From the NCBI GenBank assembly GCA_025174535.1, contig JALBUN010000010.1, positions 806,001 to 870,000 of the forward strand: a DNA stretch of 64,000 bases, read 5' to 3'. Source of the stretch: Cantharellus purpuraceus. Lineage: Eukaryota; Basidiomycota; Agaricomycetes; Cantharellales; Hydnaceae. Shown here in pieces: positions 39,419-49,597 of the stretch. Below the pieces are notes generated by a model. The model was not told the DNA's origin and searched no databases. It saw only the letters and a program-made list of their open reading frames with translations. Position 1 is the stretch's first letter. The number at the start of each line of letters is the position of its first letter. The position numbers and the translations under genes are program-made.

Positions 39419-39974
39419 TATAATACAGGGTAAGTGTATTGAAATAAACGAAAAGTGCCTTAACTCACCCAGCATAGGCAGTGGTGGTGATAAGCATGAT
39501 AGCATAACTTTGTTTATAATGAAGCCATATCAATTCACATGGCAACCTAGCAAACTGTTGTGTTGCAGTGCTGAAAGAATTTGGGAATTAAAGCACATGC
39601 AACTGGGCTGATTACTTGAGATTAGCTAATTCCATTCTACTCTTATATAATCAAAGCTACCCCTTCCTGTGGAAGGATTCATTTAGGTGAGCACCAAAAG
39701 TACTTTAACTCCCACTTGGTTCCTCTGGAGTCAAACATAAAACTGTCAATGTCCAAATGTTTTAGAACCTGCCAAATTATGGTGTTAGGGCTAACTCTAA
39801 ATCATTTTAAGGGCTGGAATGGAATTCAAGGGATGTAACCAAAGTTAGATGCTTAGGAGGAGTGGAAGAGATGACATTACTGTTTCCAGGTCAACTGAAG
39901 ACAGGAAGGTTCAATAACTATTGCATCAGATTGAGTGGACTTGGCTTCAACTTATGTGTTGCACCCCCTTGGAT
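39419..39974. other. Left flank of the LTR nest
   Basis: AT-rich, no gene. It contains a small LTR end fragment at 39758-39811. At 39936-39966 lies a 31-base stretch that recurs with two mismatches as the reverse complement at 44377-44407. Confidence 0.5.
39758..39811 (-). repeat. LTR end fragment (E)
   Basis: This piece starts tgttttagaacctgcc and continues aattatggtgttagggc. It matches the terminal sequence of LTRs B and C (tgttttggaaccc...) with several changes. It is an old, diverged scrap of the same LTR family. Confidence 0.6.
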
Positions 39975-40457
39975 TGTGTATGGGAACTGGTTTTCCCTTA
40001 AAAAAGATCTTGTTTAAAGTCCCAAAACTGTACAATTTCACTTCATGGCCTCAAAATATCAGCATATATCTGCTGCTTTCTCTTGATTCAGGGCCATTCA
40101 AATATTCTCTATTTTTTCATATTTTTTCGGGAATTTTCCATGCAGAAATGAGTCTACAAACTTATTGTTCTGCTGGGTGAAGTTTTGGGACCCACATGGA
40201 CCCACAAACCTTCGCAGATGTCAGCAGCCTCAAAGTCAGCCAGAGTCACCCAGACAACTGACTCATTTTCAATCACATGACTCATTTCAATCTCCAACTC
40301 AATCTGGTCACCACTGCCAGTAAATCCTCAATATCTTCGCAACCACTGCACCTCCTGACTCCATTTTCAGTGGAGAGTTCAATAGAAGCCATGCCTACCC
40401 ATAGCTGTGCTAATCAGCCTGGGAAACGAAGTATTGACCGAGTTATTTGAGTAATGG

Positions 40458-40589
40458 TGACTCCTGCCATGACTCATGCTATGACTCCTTCCATAACTCA
40501 TACCATGACTCCTGTGATTACTCATACTATGACTCCTGCTCTGAGTCACACTATGACTCCATCCATGACTCATGCCATGAGTCAGAGCA
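40458..40589. repeat. 12-bp minisatellite of TGACTC sites, 11 units (LTR A)
   Basis: The hexamer starts at 40458, 40470, 40482, 40494, 40506, 40518, 40530, 40542, 40554, 40566 and 40578, a strict 12-base step. Seven units read TGACTC and two TGAGTC; two are changed (TAACTC, TTACTC). TGA(C/G)TC is the core of Gcn4/AP-1-type bZIP sites, so this could be an LTR enhancer. It also translates into a Thr/Met-rich repeat on one strand, which I take to be a by-product. Confidence 0.85.
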
Positions 40590-40714
40590 AATCAAGCAGC
40601 TCATTGGCTAGGAAACTTCCACCCCCTTCTCACATATTCCACTAGCTTCCAGTAGTTTCCATCTATTAACAGGTAGAAGTTTCCAGTAGTATTAGTCAGC
40701 TCCTGTAAATACAA

Positions 40715-40723
40715 TATAAAAGG
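40715..40723 (+). promoter_or_regulatory. TATA box of LTR A
   Basis: The sequence is tataaaagg, about 125 bases after the last TGACTC unit. The reverse-oriented copy in LTR D is at 43432-43440, and a weaker version in LTR C lies near 42470. Confidence 0.55.
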
Positions 40724-41430
40724 AGCCCATTCTGCCTCTGAAATAAATAACCATTTCTACCCCATCATTTGCACATCAGTGTGACTAGAGTGACATACAG
40801 TGTCATCCTTTATATCTCAGTAACTGTTGATTGTCCAGTTCAAGGGTCGCTTACAGTTGTGTAACTGTATTTGATTGCACTCGAAGTAGTGATTGTCCTG
40901 CTTTGGGCGTGAGTGTAGTATCTACCTTGCGTGACTACGAATCTACAGGGTGAGATTGTCTGTCGATAGTCCTGCCATTAGTGCTCTTGTTTAAGTTACT
41001 AGTGTGTACTGCCTTTGCAGAGCATTAGAATCTTGAACTCGTGTGAAGCAGTTGCTAGACTACTTCACACATCGCTGTTACCCGCTTCAGAGTGTCACTG
41101 GTTGGATGGTTGGATTCATCCACCTACTTCCTCTAGCCTCTAAGTGCATTCCCCTCTTTTTGGAATATCTGGACCCCTAAGCGTCCGTGAACTCTAGACT
41201 CTGGAAGTCTTATTCATTCCCTACTGCTAAGAAACGTATTACCTTCCTGTGTATCGTCTGCATTGACCATTACAATGGATTGTAACCAAAGTACAAACGT
41301 TAAATTGTTTCTGGAGTTGTGCTGCAGTAGGATTTGATATTCTTCTCAGCTGTTCATTCACGGAATTGTGGTGATTTAGAGTTTGCCCTAACACCATAAT
41401 TTTGCGGGTTCCAAAACAGATTGTTGGTGT

Positions 41431-41765
41431 TTTGGAACCTGAAAAATTATGGTGTTAGGGCAAACTCTGAATCACCACAATTCTGCAAAATGAACAGCTG
41501 AGAAGAATATCATATCCTACTGCAGCACAACTCCAGAAATGATTTAATGTTTGTACTTTGGTTACAATCCCTTGCAATGGTCAATGCAGATGTTATGCAG
41601 GAAGGTAATATGTTTCTTAGCAGCAGGGAATGAATATGACCTTCAGAGTCTAGAGTTCATGGATGCTTAGGGGTCCAGATATTCCAAAAAGAGGGGAATG
41701 CACTTAGAGGCTAGAGGAAGTACCTGTAGGTGGATGAATCTGACCATCCAACCAGTGACACTCCA
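41431..41765 (-). mobile_element. LTR fragment B, reverse orientation
   Basis: It starts tgttttggaacctg only nine bases after the end of LTR A, so A and B are head to head at their U5 ends. It runs about 335 bases, matching the last part of the LTR in reverse, and stops abruptly where LTR C begins. It differs from A at several positions. Confidence 0.7.
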
Positions 41766-41770
41766 AAGTG

Positions 41771-43204
41771 TGTTTTGGAACCCGCAAAATTATGGTGTTA
41801 GGGCAAACTCTAAATCACCACAATTCCATGAATGAATAGCTGAGAAGAATATCAAACCCTGCTGCAGCACAACTCCAGAAACAATTTAACGTTTGTACTT
41901 TGGTTACAATCCTTTGTATTGGTCAATGCAGACTATACGGAGAAAAGTAATACATTTCTTAGCAGCAAGAAATGAATAAGACTTCCAGAGTCTAGAGTTC
42001 ACGGACACTTAGGGGTCCAGATATTCCAAAAAGAGGGGAATGCACTTAGAGGCTAAAGGAAGTAGGTGGATGAATCCAACCGTCCAACCAGTGGCACTCA
42101 GAAGCGGGTAACAGCAATGTGTGAAGTAGTCTAGCAACTGCTTCACACGAGTTCAAGCTTCTGATGCTCTGCAAAGGCAGTACACACTAGTAACTTAAAC
42201 AAGAGCACTAATGGCAGGACTATTGACAGACAATCTCACCCTGTAGATTTGTAGTCACGTGAGGCAGATACTACACTCACGCCCAAAGCAGGAATATCAC
42301 TACTTTGAGTGCAATCAAGTACAGTTACACAACTGTAAAAGATCCTTGAACTGGTAATCAACAGTTACTGAGATAGAGGATGACACTGTATGCCACTCTA
42401 GTCACACTGGTGTGCAGAAGATAGGTAGAATATGTTGATATGTTATTCTTTCAGAGGCAGAATGGCCTCCTTATATATTGTATTTACAGGGGCTGAGTAA
42501 TGCTTCTGGAATATTGTACCTATTAATAGATGGAAACTACTGGAAGGTTGTGGAAGGTGGAAGAAAGGGGTAGAATATTCCAAGCCAATCACAGGATCTG
42601 ATCACAGCACTAACACTGATCAGGAGCTGAATAATGGTTCTGGAAAGTTCTATCTAATAATAGAGGGAAACAGCTAGAATGTTATGGAAAGGGGTAGAAT
42701 ATTCCAAGGCAATCACCTGATTTGATCACCCATCAGCTGATCTGATCCCTGAGCTAGGCACTGATCAGGCAAAAAGAAGGGTGTCCACCCTGTTTTCTGC
42801 ACTGGTTTGGACAGCCATGGATAGCCACATCTCAGGTGATGATCTGCACGGAAAATAGTGCCCTGAGAGGCTGTGGTTGTTAAGTTAGAGAATATTTATT
42901 GATCAGAGACATCTGAGCTTGAATTCAGGCCAAATGCCTGGTCCAAAAGGGGAGAGCCGGCTGTGTGAAGGTTTGTGGGCGCCTATGGGTCCACAACTGT
43001 AGCACAGTAGAAATAAATGATTCTGAGCCGAGTTCTGCATGGAATATTCCCGAAAAAATATGGAAAAATAGAGAATATTTGAATAAGTCCATTCCAGGTA
43101 CAAGCATCAAATATATGCTGATATTTAGGAATGGAAAAGCAAAGAATAGCACATTGGTGCTGCATAAATGGAATTTGATAGGGAAAAGGTGGTTCCCATA
43201 CACA
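41771..43204 (-). mobile_element. Complete LTR C, reverse orientation, diverged subfamily
   Basis: It starts tgttttggaaccc and ends ggttcccatacaca, the reverse complement of the TG..CA ends of LTR A, and is about 1434 bases long. Its U5 half is close to A. Its U3 half differs: it lacks the TGACTC array and has other internal repeats (tagaatattccaag occurs twice near 42570 and 42690). It is therefore an older or separate subfamily. Confidence 0.7.
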
Positions 43205-44181
43205 CCCTGTAGATTCGTAGTCACGCAAGGTAGATACTACACTCACGCCCAAAGCAGGACAATCACTACTTCGAGTGCAATCAAATACAGTTACACAACT
43301 GTAAGCGACCCTTGAACTGGACAATCAACAGTTACTGAGATATAGAGGATGACACTGTATGTCACTCTAGTCACACTGATGTGCAAATGATGGGGTAGAA
43401 ATGGTTATTTATTTCAGAGGCAGAATGGGCTCCTTTTATATTGTATTTACAGGAGCTGACTAATACTACTGGAAACTTCTACCTGTTAATAGATGGAAAC
43501 TACTGGAAGCTAGTGGAATATGTGAGAAGGGGGTGGAAGTTTCCTAGCCAATGAGCTGCTTGGATTTGCTCTGACTCATGGCATGAGTCATGGATGGAGT
43601 CATAGTGTGACTCAGAGCAGGAGTCATAGTATGAGTAATCACAGGAGTCATGGTATGAGTTATGGAAGGAGTCATAGCATGAGTCATGGCAGGAGTCACC
43701 ATTACTCAAATAACTCGGTCAATACTTCGTTTCCCAGGCTGATTAGCACAGCTATGGGTAGGCATGGCTTCTATTGAACTCTCCACTGAAAATGGAGTCA
43801 GGAGGTGCAGTGGTTGCGAAGATATTGAGGATTTACTGGCAGTGGTGACCAGATTGAGTTGGAGATTGAAATGAGTCATGTGATTGAAAATGAGTCAGTT
43901 GTCTGGGTGACTCTGGCTGACTTTGAGGCTGCTGACATCTGCGAAGGTTTGTGGGTCCATGTGGGTCCCAAAACTTCACCCAGCAGAACAATAAGTTTGT
44001 AGACTCATTTCTGCATGGAAAATTCCCGAAAAAATATGAAAAAATAGAGAATATTTGAATGGCCCTGAATCAAGAGAAAGCAGCAGATATATGCTGATAT
44101 TTTGAGGCCATGAAGTGAAATTGTACAGTTTTGGGACTTTAAACAAGATCTTTTTTAAGGGAAAACCAGTTCCCATACACA
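43203..44181 (-). mobile_element. Partial LTR D, reverse orientation, near-identical to LTR A
   Basis: This stretch is the reverse complement of 39975-40952. Both copies encode the same 64-residue frame across the minisatellite (40379-40573 on minus, 43583-43777 on plus). One difference I noted is ctttata in A against ctctata in D. The U5 part is missing where LTR C abuts. With A it forms long palindromic arms separated by 2.25 kb. Confidence 0.8.
43570..43702. repeat. 12-bp TGACTC minisatellite (LTR D copy)
   Basis: This is the mirror copy of the array in LTR A, with the same unit number and the same variant units. Read on this strand it shows GAGTCA-type sites. Confidence 0.8.
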
Positions 44182-44876
44182 TACTCATGTAAGGCCGTCG
44201 GCCTCGGAGACCCATCACCGGAGTAATTATTATTAGATTTCAAATATGTATTTAAGTTGCCCAACTGGGGACTTCATTCCCCAGTTTGAATATTGAATCA
44301 TGCCTAGTTCCTAAGTCTGATCCTAACTCTCTAAGTCGTACTCTGTCTCCGAAATCTCAGACACCAGTATTAGTGAGGGTGCAGCACATAAGCTGAAGCC
44401 AAGTCCATTCCGACCCCCACAACATACCCTGACTCCCTCTCCAACTCCGACCCAATCTCCGACCCCCAATCGGACCTAGTGCGTAACAAGGGCTGAAATA
44501 TGTTGCCACATTTAATGTGAGCAAGGATTCAAAGTTTGAAAAGGTATTGGAAGAAATCAAGGACATTATAATATAGTAGGAGTTTTCATTCATAATGTAG
44601 CTAGCTTACTGTATCCTTGGCTTGTAAAAGTGCATCATGATACCCTTCAAAAACCAGCAGATGAGACTCATGCATGTACATGCTATTTTGAATTGACCAT
44701 GAATTCTTTGACTTGCAAAATAATGATCTGTAAAAATGACCTAAGTATTCCTGTCTGGAGCAAAGGTGAAATTACATGTCCCTCAGCTGCAAATTGAAAA
44801 ACATGCTTGCAGTAATTAAAAGACACAAGAACTATCCATAGAGAAGTTCCAGGTGACATTGTATCATGGGTGGGGC
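44182..44876. other. Right flank of the LTR nest
   Basis: No gene. It contains a hairpin-prone ggccgtcggcc at 44192-44202. At 44400-44470 it has a run of TCCGAC-like direct repeats, and at 44377-44407 the inverted copy of the left-flank 31-mer. The rest is AT-rich. Confidence 0.45.
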
Positions 44877-47252
44877 CTATACAGCCTGACCATCCTCAGG
44901 TCTTATGGAATCAGGAGCCACCCGACACCACCAAGATAGCACTGCTTCTTTTTCACGGTCCCCGACATTGTGCATCAGTTCCTCCAAGATGACCCTCCCA
45001 AGCTCGGCTTTGTCGCTGCCATCAACACTGCCCAACACTTTCTCGACCTCCGATAACGTCCGCGGTAAAAGAGAAAGGGGAACGCAGGATATGAGTGATA
45101 CCGACGCCAGGTAAAGTGGCATTTTGTTACTTGGAAGGGATTGATGAAAACCAGCTTCGAGATGCGTAAGCAGGCCATCAATACAGAGCCAAGTGAGAGC
45201 TTCGTTCCCAGTGGACGCTACGCCTCGGACTAGACTGGAGTATGCCAATTTCAATTGCGAGGTACTTAACCTAGTTTTGGCAGAATCCTGTAAAGATTAG
45301 GATGAGTATCTCATGATTTCTGCTGAAGCTTGGGGGTGACCTGAAGTAACAAGTCAACATAAAATGGAACAAGTCTCTCTGCCACGCTTTGCTTAGACGT
45401 TAGTTTTGATGTCACCGTTTGTTCGGAATGCCTGCTGAAAATTGAGAGCATTACGGAATGGGCAGATTCGTAAGTCTCGCGATGTTCGGGGTTAGACAGA
45501 TATCTGGGGACAGTGTAAGAGGTGGGAAAATATTGGTTAAATGCTGTCTTGTATCCCACGCACGAATGACAGAAAGGCACTATCATCGTTTCTATCGTTA
45601 CATCGTCCAATGTAGGCATCAGTTGTTCTATAACAACGAGCACATAAGCTGTTTGGGACTGTCGAAATGGATGTGTAGAATCAAAACTAAGTTCTGTCGC
45701 GTCATCAGCTTCATCTGAAACAGGGTTGGATAGAGAGTAACAAACCTCGACCGTAGGACATAAGCTCTTTTATAAAGGTTGGGCCAGTCGTGGGATTCGT
45801 ATCTGCGGCAACAATGTCTAGGGACATATAAAACACCTGTTTCAATTCTTTGAATCCCTCCGTGAAAGATGCAACGCCCCCAAACTGGGAGATTACAAAG
45901 GACACATGATGTAACGATCGTAGGATTGAACAAGCTATTGATGACGGATTGGGGTCCGATGCATGCGCAGCTGGTAGTGGATGAAGGTATAGTACGGAGG
46001 AGAGGATGGACTGGGATACAACCAGGTGAGCAAACAGCAGAGTCTTCAAGATTTTCCATATTTCTGTTGAAAGGTCTCTTGCCTCTTGTGCTGATGATTC
46101 ATTACGTCAGCCATAGTCGCCACTATACAGTATGAACCACCTAGATCTTTCTCGGAAGTCACAGCAGCCAGCGGACTCTCCCTCCAATCCCTTTCGACCT
46201 CGAATGTCATGGTTTCCAAATCTTGGGAAATATCCTGAAACACCCGCCACGCAGCACGAGAATTCTGATCGGCCAGAAGCGAGAGACAATGAGATAAGAG
46301 TTTTGTCAAATGGCTGACATCTTTGTAGAGTGTGAGATTATTTAAGTTTTGAAGAGACAGTATCAGACTCGATTCAGGCTAGGGAGATCAGTGATGCATC
46401 TGTCAGGTGGAAAAAGGCATACCGGGATTATGATCTGTCCATCAGGCTTCCGCGTAGTACTATGTGAGAGCTGAGACAAGAATTTCCCAGAAGAAAATGC
46501 ATTTTGAACACCCCTGTTGGACAAATCGATAAGGGCCTGGAAATAGAGTGAGGGCCAGTGCTATTGACAGTGAAATAGCATACCGGAAGGTCTAGAGCGC
46601 CGAGCTTTTCGTTTGCCACCAAAGGTAGTATATAGGACGCAGAGTGGAGGAATAGAGAGTCACTATCTGCAAGATATCAATTCCTCTTGATCCAAAGGTT
46701 ACAGAATTGGGACAGACCTTCCATTTCCCGCACTTTAAATTCAGTTCTCCAGGTATGTCTTGGTGTTGAGACCGCTTCCAACAGTTCCGCACAAGCAATA
46801 ACAACCTGGCTTTCTAACCTATCCCGCACACTATTTTGGGTGACATCGGGACCCACTTCGTGAAACGCTAAGAGAAGACCGCCAAGGATAGCAATCCTTA
46901 GCTGCGGATCACCTCTACTCACGCCCTTCATTACAGCGGAGGCCCATTCTGCAAGAAGAGTCCGGGGATCTCTTGTGAACCAGCCGCCCGACGTGTTTCG
47001 AATATGTTTTTCCTTTGAAAGAACAGCGGAACGATATCCATTCGTAAGAAGGGCTACGGTATGTACTGAGAGGGGCTGCCATAGAGAAGAGGATATAACG
47101 ATAGCCGTCAACTGTGTTGGGTGAGGAAGGGGAAGTTGGGCAAGGTAGTACGGGACTGCAGAAGCAACCGTTTGTAGAGAGATGCCAGATCCGGGTCGTT
47201 GTAGATGAAGGAGGAGGCTCGCGTATGCACGGTCAATAGTCGGTGACGACAT
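44877..47252 (-). CDS. PEX8: Peroxin 8-like protein (peroxisome biogenesis)
   Basis: Pex8 is a fungal peroxin that links docking and RING complexes on the matrix side of the peroxisome membrane. The start ATG at 47252 gives MSSPTIDRAYASLLLHLQRP. Further blocks are LLAEWASAVMKGVSRGDPQL, RIAILGGLLLAFHEVGPD, DRLESQVVIACAELLEAV, a helix with CVAGVSGYF/AAWRVFQDISQDLETM, PTLDDVTIETMIVPFCHSCV, YLSNPEHRETYESAHSVM, RLVPFYVDLLLQVTP, MKLAYSSLVRGVASTGNEAL and DREKEAVLSWWCRVAPDS. The order and the ESAHSVML / PFYVDLL / WW landmarks agree with fungal Pex8 proteins as I remember them. It ends EDGQAV, so no C-terminal SKL-type signal is visible. There are several introns; boundaries between 45640 and 46680 are approximate. 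Confidence 0.65.
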
Positions 47253-48217
47253 AGTGCTTTCCGTACAGGCGCCGGGGTGACTAGATTCGGGAACAAAAGC
47301 ACTTTACTCAGACTGCTTGAAACTCTTCTGCCAACTGATGGCAATTCTGTTCCACCCACCTGTAGATGAACATATTGGGCACCTCTACCAATCTTGACAT
47401 CAAGTTGACCTAATTTCATATGAAGCTTCAGACTAGCTTTTGAACCTTGATTTCCCCCTCGGGTAGTGCCAAATCCTTTTCTGGAACCACACTATTTCCC
47501 AGGCCCACTGCACTGACATCCTCCGCATCCTACAGCTCTGAGGCCTCGTTTATTTCGGATTACATCAACCTACGCTTCGCCGTCCAAACCTTCCGCTGTC
47601 TCTACATTTACCAATATTTGAGCAGTCTGGGCCGACTTTGTATTTGTATCTATCGTCTGTGCCGTTGTTTATACTGCTGATTATTCTTGTGCTTCCAGTC
47701 GGTTTCAAGACGTCCAGATCTCAAGGATGGTTGGAAACGCAAAGCGTAGGTCCAGAAAGTTTGGCGGGCTCAATGTTGCGTGCTACGAATTCGGCTGCAA
47801 TGCTGCTCCGTATTCAAAGACAAGGCGTCTGCTATTCGACAAAAGATCTTTCAAGCACGATTGGACGCATCGATCAGTCTGAGCGACTGTCACGACTCAG
47901 AGCCTTAGTTTCAGTATCTTGTGAACTTTGCAGTGGTAAAACCAAGATTCCATTAAGGTTTTTCAGACCCTGGCCTACGTTGTTGTTCTTGTCTCGTGAG
48001 TTAGATCCCCGATAGCCATTCTCTAGCTCACACGGTAGTGACTGCTGTGCCGTGACTCAGGACACTTTGGCGAAGAGATATTTAGACATTTATGCTTATG
48101 CCTTTCTTTCATCAACTTCTGAGCAGCGGGGGCACGTATATATCAGCTATATATATATGCATCATACACAGCTGCTGTGTGTGTATCTATCTGCCGCATG
48201 TAACCTGATTGCTCGTG
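47253..48217. other. Intergenic, PEX8 promoter side
   Basis: About 970 bases. A plus-strand frame at 47638-48015 starts with a hydrophobic stretch (LYLSSVPLFILLIILVLPVG), but its rest has no motif, and I do not accept it as a gene. Near 48130-48175 there is a TA-rich, partly palindromic stretch (tatatcagctatatatata). Confidence 0.4.
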
Positions 48218-49395
48218 CTACCGAAAGCTTCCCAAGATGACGGTCAGTACTGCTCCGCCAAGCACGCCCACTGTCCCCGAAATCCACATCAAGTCACGAT
48301 CCCGTGCAGTTTTCGCCGTTCTCTCCATGGACAGCGTTGGATTTGCTACCGCGTCGTCTTCCTGGATACCTGTCCCGCGATCTGCAGAGTGATTACGTGT
48401 CGACGCGCCAGGCAATTCTGCAAGAACCAACTCTTGCTTCTCAAAGTGCTCAGCAAGATCACTCATACCCTTTCCGAGCATCTCGCGATTCTCTAGAAAG
48501 AGCTGCTCGATCCGCCTTTCAAACGTCTGTGCCAACGTTCGACGTTTCCAAGGCTCGACGACGACGATTGCAAGAATGAACACGCAAAGGTTCACCCCTA
48601 GTGCGAGCAAGGAACCATATGTCGAAGCCTTTCGGATCTTGTCACTCCATACCTGTTCCTCGTGATAACGATTAAGAATCGTGCGCATGAGTTCATTGAA
48701 CGCGGTTTCAACCTCTGCTTCGGCTACGGCGATCTGCGCTTTAGCCCTGGCTTCTTCCTGTTCGTGCAGATGGTCCTCCCGCACCAGAGTAGTAAAACGG
48801 CTCACATCCGAATCGGTCCAACTCGACTTGCGCTGCAGCAGGCTGTTTATCTCCCGTTGTGATTGTGACCGCCGTGCAACCGCTGTCTCATAAGCTACTT
48901 TGGCGTCTCTAGAAGCCTGTCTTTTGACGGTTATAGTTGCCTCTGCGGGACTCGATTAGACTACAGTCCAGATTATGCGAAAGGTACCGCACCCGTTTCA
49001 ACAACCTTGTGTTTTAACTTCTCAATATGTTCGTAGCCCGTGGCCTTATTGAATCCTCTTATAGTCTCAGCTAGGTTAAGAGCCGCAGCCGAAGAAAGCA
49101 GGCCTGCTTGCTTTCTCAATAGTTTCTGAATGACGTCCAGATAATATTTTGCAGGATTTTGAGAAGCAGCCTTGACGTCTTTCTTTTCAGTGCTTGCTTC
49201 ATCATTTGACGACGACGTGGAGGGCGCGGACGTAGATAGACGTGAAGGCTTTGTGGTGGTAACATGTGCCTTCCGAAGGGGTAACGACGCGATCGAGTGG
49301 ATAGCATTTTCCGCAGCGACAGCACGCAATAGCAGGGTACTTCCAGAATGCCGTCGAAGGAAAAGAGCTGTCCCAGTTGTCCAACGTGGAGGCAT
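48218..49395 (-). CDS. SHE9: She9/Mdm33-like mitochondrial inner membrane protein
   Basis: She9/Mdm33 proteins sit in the mitochondrial inner membrane and influence its fission and shape. The start ATG at 49395 gives a basic mitochondrial presequence (MPPRWTTGTALFLRRHSG). Family blocks follow: NLAETIRGFNKATGYEHIEK, then across one intron KVAYETAVARRSQSQREINS, LLQRKSSWTDSDVSRFTTLV, REDHLHEQEEARAKAQIAVA and LNRYHEEQVWSDKIRKASTY. Two membrane segments follow, LALGVNLCVFILAIVVV and GTVGVLGGAVLTVIL, with a helical region between them. The stop is at 48218. Size (about 360 residues), coiled coil and two-helix layout match the family. Confidence 0.9.
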
Positions 49396-49597
49396 ACGGA
49401 ACGATATGGAGACCTCGACGGGATCACGTGGTCCGTATCATATTTCTTGGGACGAATTCCTACTTTCTCGAAGAATGACAACACCGAAAAGTTGGTGAGA
49501 AAGGATACAAGACGTTTCTATATGTACAAGACTCCAAAATCGCCTTGATAGATAATGCGGCATCATAACGGGAAAAGTGGTGGTGAAGGAATGTGAT

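Larger units (their letters stand above)
39975..41421 (+). mobile_element. Complete solo-type LTR A (about 1.45 kb)
   Basis: It begins tgtgtatgggaac and ends gggttccaaaaca, so it has TG..CA ends with a short inverted match (GGGAAC/GTTCC). Orientation is set by a good TATA box, tataaaagg, at 40715-40723. The first 740 bases act as the U3 part and carry the 12-bp TGACTC array at 40458-40589. No gag or pol frame lies on either side. The first 978 bases match LTR D in reverse with very few differences. I see no 5-bp target duplication around it. Confidence 0.75.

Noticed and set aside
40454..40645. Thr/Met repeat protein (MTHAMTPSMTH-like) and its minus-strand Ser/His counterpart
   Set aside because: Both are translations of the 12-bp TGACTC array in the LTR. 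The period is four codons, so every frame stays open.
47638..48015. 125-residue plus-strand frame with a hydrophobic start
   Set aside because: No conserved motif, no supporting splice sites, and it lies in the PEX8 promoter side; it is likely chance.
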